Shown here: positions 59,820 through 64,000 of the stretch, in pieces
Layout of the letters: each line of letters begins with the position of its first letter
Position numbering within the stretch: position 1 is the first letter of the stretch
Assembly (NCBI GenBank): GCA_913043285.1
Contig: CAJWML010000001.1
Location: 496,001 to 560,000 of the forward strand
From: CAKZNE01 sp002695025
GTDB lineage: Bacteria > Bacteroidota > Bacteroidia > Flavobacteriales > Schleiferiaceae
Length of the DNA stretch: 64,000 bases
Direction of reading: 5' to 3'
The notes under the pieces: generated by a model
The model's input: the letters and a program-made list of their open reading frames with translations, nothing else
What the model was told of the DNA's origin: nothing
The model's database searches: none
Position numbers and translations under genes: made by a program

Positions 59820-61055
59820 TCACACAAAGCTCCTCCGCTTCTGCTCCAGGTAAGCCCGCTCGGCCTGGTTTTGTACCAGGCCAATAGCCCGGTCTATATT
59901 TTGCAGGCACTTTTCCTTCTCCCCTTGTTTGTGGTAGTATTCCGCCAGCAGGCCGTAATAAAGGTAGGCACGCTGCTCCAGGTTTTGCGGATCAATGGCA
60001 TCCAGCAGCTTTTTGCATTCCGCAGCTTCTCCACGCTGCAATTGCACCATGGCCATATTCAGACGCGTAAAGTCAGAGGGGTGGATCTGGTAAAGCATGG
60101 TGTACCAACGCAGTATGCGGTGCCAGTTAGTTTGCTGATACGTATTGGCTTGAAGGTGCTCAGAGGCAATGGCGGCTTCAAAATGATAGCGGGTATACCT
60201 TTCCGTTTCTACCGCACGGTTCATGGCCCGGTCACCCAATAGCATCAATTCACGGTCCCAAAGGGAGCGGTCCTGTTCTTCCAGGCTGATAATCTCTCCT
60301 GACTCACTTATTTTACTGCGCAGCCGGGCACAGTGAAAACAAAGCAAAGCGAACAAAGCGTAAACCTCAGGTGCCCGGGTATGCCGGTTGTCCATTAACA
60401 TTCGGCTAAGACGTAAGGCTTCCCCACAAAGCTCCTCACGTATCAATATATCGGTTCTACCGGAATGAAAACCTTCATTAAATATCAGGTAGATTACTTT
60501 CAAAACCATTTCCAGGCGCAATTGCAACTCTGCTCCCTGCGGGATCTCAAAGCTGATGCCCGAGTCCTGAATGGTTTGCCGGGCCCGGGTAAGGCGCTTT
60601 TTCACGCTATCTTCTTTTAATAATAATGCTCCGGCAATTTCACTGGTGCTGAAACCTGAGATCGTCTTTAAAGCAAAAGCTATCTGATCTCCTGACTTTA
60701 AGGCCGGTTGACAGGCCGTGAAGATCATGCGCAACTGGCTGTCCACAATCTCACTGTCCAGGAATAACTCTTGCAGGGCAATACTGGATGGGCCTGATTC
60801 CAGCTTAGGAACCCGTTTCTTTTCGGCCTGCAGTTTACGGGTAAGGTCTACAATACGGTTTTTGGCGGCCTGCATCAGCCAGGCCTCAGGGTTGTCAGGC
60901 GGGTGGGTACGCCAGGCTTGTAAGGCTTTAATAAAGGTATCCTGGATGGCGTCTTCCACCGTTTCCAGGTTTTCCAACCCGAAGATGCGGGTTAATATGG
61001 AGACCATCTTTCCGTACTGGTGACGGAAAAGATGGTCTAATCCACAATCTGTCAT
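59820..61055 (-). CDS. ECF sigma factor of the ECF42 type (with DUF6596 C-terminus)
   Basis: This 411-residue protein has sigma region 2 (YGKMVSILTRIFGLENLETV, DAIQDTFIKALQAW) and region 4 (LKTISGFSTSEIAGALLLKE, VKKRLTRAR) in the first 180 residues. A large C-terminal helical domain with TPR-like repeats follows (FNEGFHSGRTD, LNMAMVQLQRGEAAECKKLL). This extra domain and a DGPF partner gene define group ECF42, which lacks an anti-sigma factor. It starts 3 nt after the DGPF gene stop, so both are one transcript. It directs RNA polymerase to its own promoter and few others. Confidence 0.88.
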   Translation of the reverse strand: MTDCGLDHLFRHQYGKMVSILTRIFGLENLETVEDAIQDTFIKALQAWRTHPPDNPEAWLMQAAKNRIVDLTRKLQAEKKRVPKLESGPSSIALQELFLDSEIVDSQLRMIFTACQPALKSGDQIAFALKTISGFSTSEIAGALLLKEDSVKKRLTRARQTIQDSGISFEIPQGAELQLRLEMVLKVIYLIFNEGFHSGRTDILIREELCGEALRLSRMLMDNRHTRAPEVYALFALLCFHCARLRSKISESGEIISLEEQDRSLWDRELMLLGDRAMNRAVETERYTRYHFEAAIASEHLQANTYQQTNWHRILRWYTMLYQIHPSDFTRLNMAMVQLQRGEAAECKKLLDAIDPQNLEQRAYLYYGLLAEYYHKQGEKEKCLQNIDRAIGLVQNQAERAYLEQKRRSFV

Positions 61056-61058
61056 GTG

Positions 61059-61409
61059 TTACATATTGTCAAACACCATTACCTCACGTACCTCCACGGT
61101 GCCGTTTTGGTCAAAATCCGGGTAATCCCTGGCAATTTCCAGAGCCTCGTCAAAGTTCTTAGCCTTTACTATATAGTAACCGCCAATAAGCTCCTTCACT
61201 TCAGAAGACGCTACATCGGTTACTGTCTGGTCCGGACCACTCATCCGCTTAATGGTGTCGGTCAGGGCATCGCCACCCACCAATATACCAGCTTTTTCCA
61301 TTTTATTACCCCAGGTAAACCATTTGCCCATGCGTTCCTGCATTTCTTCAGGAGAAAGGTTGAGGTCTGCATAGCTGGGCCCGAGGAAGATCAACATAAA
61401 GTTTTTCAT
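61059..61409 (-). CDS. DGPF/YCII-related protein, ECF42 partner
   Basis: This 116-residue protein is of the YCII-like dimeric alpha-beta barrel fold: MLIFLGPSYADLNLSPEEMQ, then GGYYIVKAKNFDEALEIARD and VREVMVF at the end. DGPF proteins are usually co-transcribed with ECF42 sigma factors and are a typical target of them; their biochemical role is not settled. The window shows exactly that arrangement, with the sigma gene 3 nt downstream. An ECF-like promoter lies at 61467-61494. Confidence 0.88.
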   Translation of the reverse strand: MKNFMLIFLGPSYADLNLSPEEMQERMGKWFTWGNKMEKAGILVGGDALTDTIKRMSGPDQTVTDVASSEVKELIGGYYIVKAKNFDEALEIARDYPDFDQNGTVEVREVMVFDNM

Positions 61410-61466
61410 TGTGATTGGTTTTTAAAATTGAAATTAATTAAATGATTACTGATTTTTCATACTTAT

Positions 61467-61494
61467 GACGAAACTGAAAAAGTCGGGGTGGACA
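61467..61494 (-). promoter_or_regulatory. Candidate ECF42 promoter of the DGPF-sigma operon
   Basis: On the minus strand TGTCCA (61494-61489), 18 nt, then CGTC (61470-61467). The ECF42 target consensus as I recall it is TGTCGA at -35 and CGA/TC at -10. The position, about 58 nt upstream of the ATG at 61409, suits autoregulation. This differs from the TAnnTTTG type used by most other genes here. Confidence 0.5.
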
Positions 61495-61531
61495 AAAAGG
61501 AAGAAAATTTTTCCAGAGGACTTATTTTTGG

Positions 61532-61981
61532 ATGATGATAACCATCCGGCCCTACCATCCTGATGACCTTAAAGCAGCACTAAATCTGCTGGACCTCAAC
61601 ACTCCAGAATATTTTGCCCCGGAGGAACGCCCCGGGTATGAAAAATATCTACGGGAAAGAGTTGGGGAAGATTTTGTGGTAGAAATAAACGGGAAAGTAA
61701 TCGGATGCGGTGGGGTGTCTTACAAGGCGGATGGCCACACGGCTATGTTTTCATGGGCTATGATCCATCCGCAACATCAAGGTAAGGGTTTCGGCCGCAA
61801 ACTAGGTGAATATCGCCTTAAGCATATCCGCTCGCAGCAACGCTTCAAAACAGTGGTCGTACGTACCAGCCAATTCACTTACGCGTTTTACCAAAAGCTG
61901 GGTTTTCAGCTTCAAAAGATGGAAAAGGACTACTGGGCCAGGGGCTATGACCTGTACTATATGGAGATGGAATTGAGGTAA
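61532..61981 (+). CDS. GNAT-family N-acetyltransferase
   Basis: This 149-residue protein has the GNAT fold: IRPYHPDDLKAALNLLD at the start, strand 4 to motif A AMIHPQHQGKGFGRKLGEY (the acetyl-CoA pyrophosphate loop QGKGFG) and VRTSQFTYAFYQKLGF. It transfers acetyl from acetyl-CoA to an amine; the acceptor is unknown. It lies divergent from the DGPF operon. Confidence 0.85.
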   Translation: MMITIRPYHPDDLKAALNLLDLNTPEYFAPEERPGYEKYLRERVGEDFVVEINGKVIGCGGVSYKADGHTAMFSWAMIHPQHQGKGFGRKLGEYRLKHIRSQQRFKTVVVRTSQFTYAFYQKLGFQLQKMEKDYWARGYDLYYMEMELR

Positions 61982-61983
61982 AG

Positions 61984-62184
61984 AACGTCTCCTTCGATGC
62001 AGCCCCATGCAAGTTCGGTACACTAAGGATGACACTTAATGGATGAGGTCTATGGACCTTTCAATACAAAATTGCTATGATCGACCAGTCAAAGACACCC
62101 GAACAAGTGGCGTATTATCCAAAACATTTAGTGCAATAGGGCTTAGCCATAGCCTATTTCTTCGACTCCGCTCAGAATGACGGC
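61984..62184. repeat. Dispersed intergenic repeat, copy 2 (inverted relative to copy 1)
   Basis: It starts gaacgtctccttcgatgcag and ends ttcgactccgctcagaatga, the same two blocks as at 59717-59810 but in the opposite orientation. The inner part differs and includes ggatgacacttaatg, similar to gagtgacacctaaag of copy 1. It occupies the space between the GNAT and rseP genes, and no gene is seen in it. Confidence 0.6.
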
Positions 62185-62200
62185 TATAAACAGGGGCTAT

Positions 62201-63532
62201 TTAGTTAAACAACTTCAAGATATCGTTACCATTGGCCAGCACGATCAAGGCCAGCAAAATGATAAAACCGGCTACCTGGGCATATTCCAGTACTTTCTCA
62301 GCCGGTTTACGTCCGGTGATCATCTCCCACAGCACAAATACCACGTGACCCCCGTCCAGGGCGGGTATTGGCAATATATTCAGGAAGGCCAGCATAATAC
62401 TGAGGAAAGCGGTAAACGCCCAAAAGCGTTGCCAGTCCCAACTGGTGCTATACTGGTTGGCAATCATCAGAAAACCACCTACGTGCTTATAAGCCCCGGT
62501 TTCAGGGTTCGCAATAAGCTTAAACTGGCGCACATAGTCCGTTAGCACTTTACCGGATTTTTGGATCCCGGCCGGGATAGCTTCAAAGAAGCCGTATTTG
62601 CGATAACTGAAATCCAGATAACGATCTACCGGATAAGCCATCACACCCATGCTGCCCTTGTATTTTCCTTCCGCAGGGATCTGCAGTTGTGCTTCCTTTG
62701 ATTCTCCATTGCGAACAAAGTTCAGGGTGATCTCCTGACCTTCCCTGCCCTTTAGGTATTGCGGATAATCGTTAAAATATGCCAGCGACTCTCCATTAAT
62801 GCCGGTAAGACTATCGCCCACCATCAAGCCGGCTGCTTTAGCCGCTGAAGAATCCGCAACCTCAGCCACTACAAATGGTATTCGCACTCCAACCAGCGAT
62901 TTCTGTGAATCAATGATCTGCGATTTTTTATCGGCTGAAATAGTGAACTCTTCCATCCGGCCGTTGCGTTCTACTACAATGTTTCCGTTGTCACCCAAAA
63001 GCACTTCCAGTGAGATATCAGAAAAGCGTTCTATTTTCTTACCGCCAACGGATACGATCTTATCACCATCGCGGAAACCCAGGGATTGCGCAGTACTATC
63101 AGCCGTTATGCCGTAGATGACGTTTTCATTAGGCAGGTATTCCTCACCGTAGTGCATCAGCATACCGGCATAGATTACCATGGCCAGGATCACGTTAACG
63201 GTAACCCCACCAATCATGATGATGAGGCGCTGCCAGGCGGGTTTGGAGCGAAACTCCCAGGGTTGCGGGGGTTGCTTCATCTGCTCCTTGTCCATGCTCT
63301 CGTCTATCATCCCGGCTATTTTCACGTAGCCGCCCAGGGGCAGCCAACCGATGCCGTATTCGGTTTCCCCTATCTTCTTTTTGAAAATGGAGAACCAGGG
63401 ATCAAAAAAGAGATAAAATTTCTCTACGCGGGTTTTAAAAAGCTTGGCGGGTATAAAGTGGCCCAACTCGTGCAGAATGATCAGCAAAGAAAGGCTTAGT
63501 ATGAATTGTGACGCCTGTATCAGAATGTCCAT
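62201..63532 (-). CDS. rseP: Site-2 protease RseP (membrane metalloprotease)
   Basis: This 443-residue protein has the zinc motif HELGH (His21, Glu22, His25) in the first membrane helix and the second ligand motif ALDGGHV near residue 390 in the last-but-one helix. One or two PDZ domains lie between (about 130-320). S2P proteases cut membrane-embedded substrates such as anti-sigma factors or signal-peptide remnants. The start at 63532 gives the typical N-terminus. No anti-sigma gene is next to it; the ECF42 factor here is not expected to need one. Confidence 0.92.
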   Translation of the reverse strand: MDILIQASQFILSLSLLIILHELGHFIPAKLFKTRVEKFYLFFDPWFSIFKKKIGETEYGIGWLPLGGYVKIAGMIDESMDKEQMKQPPQPWEFRSKPAWQRLIIMIGGVTVNVILAMVIYAGMLMHYGEEYLPNENVIYGITADSTAQSLGFRDGDKIVSVGGKKIERFSDISLEVLLGDNGNIVVERNGRMEEFTISADKKSQIIDSQKSLVGVRIPFVVAEVADSSAAKAAGLMVGDSLTGINGESLAYFNDYPQYLKGREGQEITLNFVRNGESKEAQLQIPAEGKYKGSMGVMAYPVDRYLDFSYRKYGFFEAIPAGIQKSGKVLTDYVRQFKLIANPETGAYKHVGGFLMIANQYSTSWDWQRFWAFTAFLSIMLAFLNILPIPALDGGHVVFVLWEMITGRKPAEKVLEYAQVAGFIILLALIVLANGNDILKLFN

Positions 63533-63612
63533 GTCTTCGTTTTAATCAACCGGGGTTTACAACGCAGGTTTCAACCCCTTAGTTTGAAGCCTGCAAATTT
63601 ACGGTATCACTT

Positions 63613-64000
63613 TTACTTCTGGGTATAATATTTCAGGACCAGCGCTTTTGCTTTTTCCTGTACTTCCGGATCGGGGTCGGTTCGGGACATTTTAAGCAGG
63701 GTGTCCTTTAATTTCAGCTGGGCAGGCACGTTGAGGTTACCCGCACGTTTAAGCGCCATAACCCTTATCCGGGCATTGGGGTCATCCATGGCAATACCCA
63801 GGGTGGTGGAAAAAAGGTTGGTGTTGGAGGTACGGAACAGTCGCGTAAGGGCATCCATGCGCTCCTCCTCCGTTTGTGCGTTGGAAAGCTGGTACAGGTT
63901 GTACACGTCCGGGCGATTATCTTCTACGTAGCCGGGAAAATACTTGCCGGTTTCCACTCTTACGGCCTGTGGTGATGCGCTGGCCGGTATCTGAATACGA
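63613..64000 (-). CDS. HEAT-repeat-like protein, C-terminal part (cut by window edge)
   Basis: The frame is open from the right edge to the stop at 63613 and gives about 128 residues. There is no start in the window; a GTG at 63957 could act as one but the frame continues upstream (RIQIPASASPQAVRVETGKY). The helical repeats (MDALTRLFRTS, ARIRVMALKRAGNLNVPA, PEVQEKAKALVLKYY) resemble HEAT repeats. It ends 80 nt before rseP on the same strand. The domains and identity of the rest are unknown. Confidence 0.6.
   Translation of the reverse strand, partial: RIQIPASASPQAVRVETGKYFPGYVEDNRPDVYNLYQLSNAQTEEERMDALTRLFRTSNTNLFSTTLGIAMDDPNARIRVMALKRAGNLNVPAQLKLKDTLLKMSRTDPDPEVQEKAKALVLKYYTQK

Noticed and set aside
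1..64000. tRNA, rRNA, CRISPR arrays, integrases, transposases, toxin-antitoxin pairs with both partners
   Set aside because: None could be recognised by reading both strands; a tRNAscan or Infernal run would be needed to be certain about RNA genes.

Overview
The window looks like chromosomal DNA of a Bacteroidota member, most likely a Flavobacteriales relative. The support is gene content (GldH, PorZ, two proteins with type IX secretion C-terminal domains, DUF4292, DUF4837, an arginine decarboxylase / deoxyhypusine-synthase-like pair) and promoters of the Bacteroidota type (TTG, about 19 nt, TAnnTTTG). The genus is not determined. I saw no tRNA, rRNA, CRISPR array, integrase or transposase.

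Layout. 1-7.4 kb: a cut-off M28 peptidase, then a packed plus-strand run of flippase, dUTPase, sugar nucleotidyltransferase, TPR lipoprotein-like gene, DUF4292 lipoprotein and an EnvC-type factor, all cell-envelope themed. 7.4-18.8 kb: TatA, GatA-type amidase, MltD-type transglycosylase, DUF4837 lipoprotein; RecO and PorZ on the other strand; RicT, GldH and PBP1A. 18.8-25 kb: the two CoA-transferase subunits, separated by a multi-membrane-span glycosyltransferase-like gene and followed by two more such membrane proteins. 25-28.6 kb: orphan oligopeptide ABC ATPase, DEDDy exonuclease, ureohydrolase with a 44-codon coupled small gene. 28.8-38 kb: a 1258-residue secreted lamin-tail protein, Asd, MsrA, a small acidic protein, a polyamine pair (DHS-like, arginine decarboxylase) and a 2OG-Fe(II) oxygenase. 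38-43.6 kb: an unrecognised lipoprotein with a 53-residue membrane partner, Kbl and an AddA-like helicase-nuclease.

43.8-52.6 kb: Mn-type SodA, a barrel-like outer-membrane protein with a decayed tandem copy, LpxH-type hydrolase, DUF1328, then a metal-uptake locus. In that locus an outer-membrane protein and mntR diverge from an intergenic palindrome, and mntR leads an operon for a TroA-like binding protein, an ATPase, a permease fused to a second DtxR-type regulator domain, and a second permease. SodA lies nearby, which would fit manganese, but zinc is not excluded.

52.7-64 kb is the accessory part: NTF2-like protein, PIG-L-type lipoprotein, AraC regulator, DUF983, a chimeric pseudogene scar made from an ArsC-like gene and the 3' end of mntD, a seven-unit repeat protein exported by type IX secretion, the intact ArsC-like gene, dispersed intergenic repeats, an ECF42-type sigma factor with its DGPF partner, a GNAT, RseP and a cut-off HEAT-like gene.

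Most noteworthy: the permease-DtxR fusion with a G/C hairpin at its joint, the operator placed over the outer-membrane gene promoter, the lipoprotein/small membrane protein pair, the mntD/arsC scar, the split CoA transferase, and the sigma factor with a plausible self-recognised promoter. All family calls are from reading motifs by eye; no database search was run.
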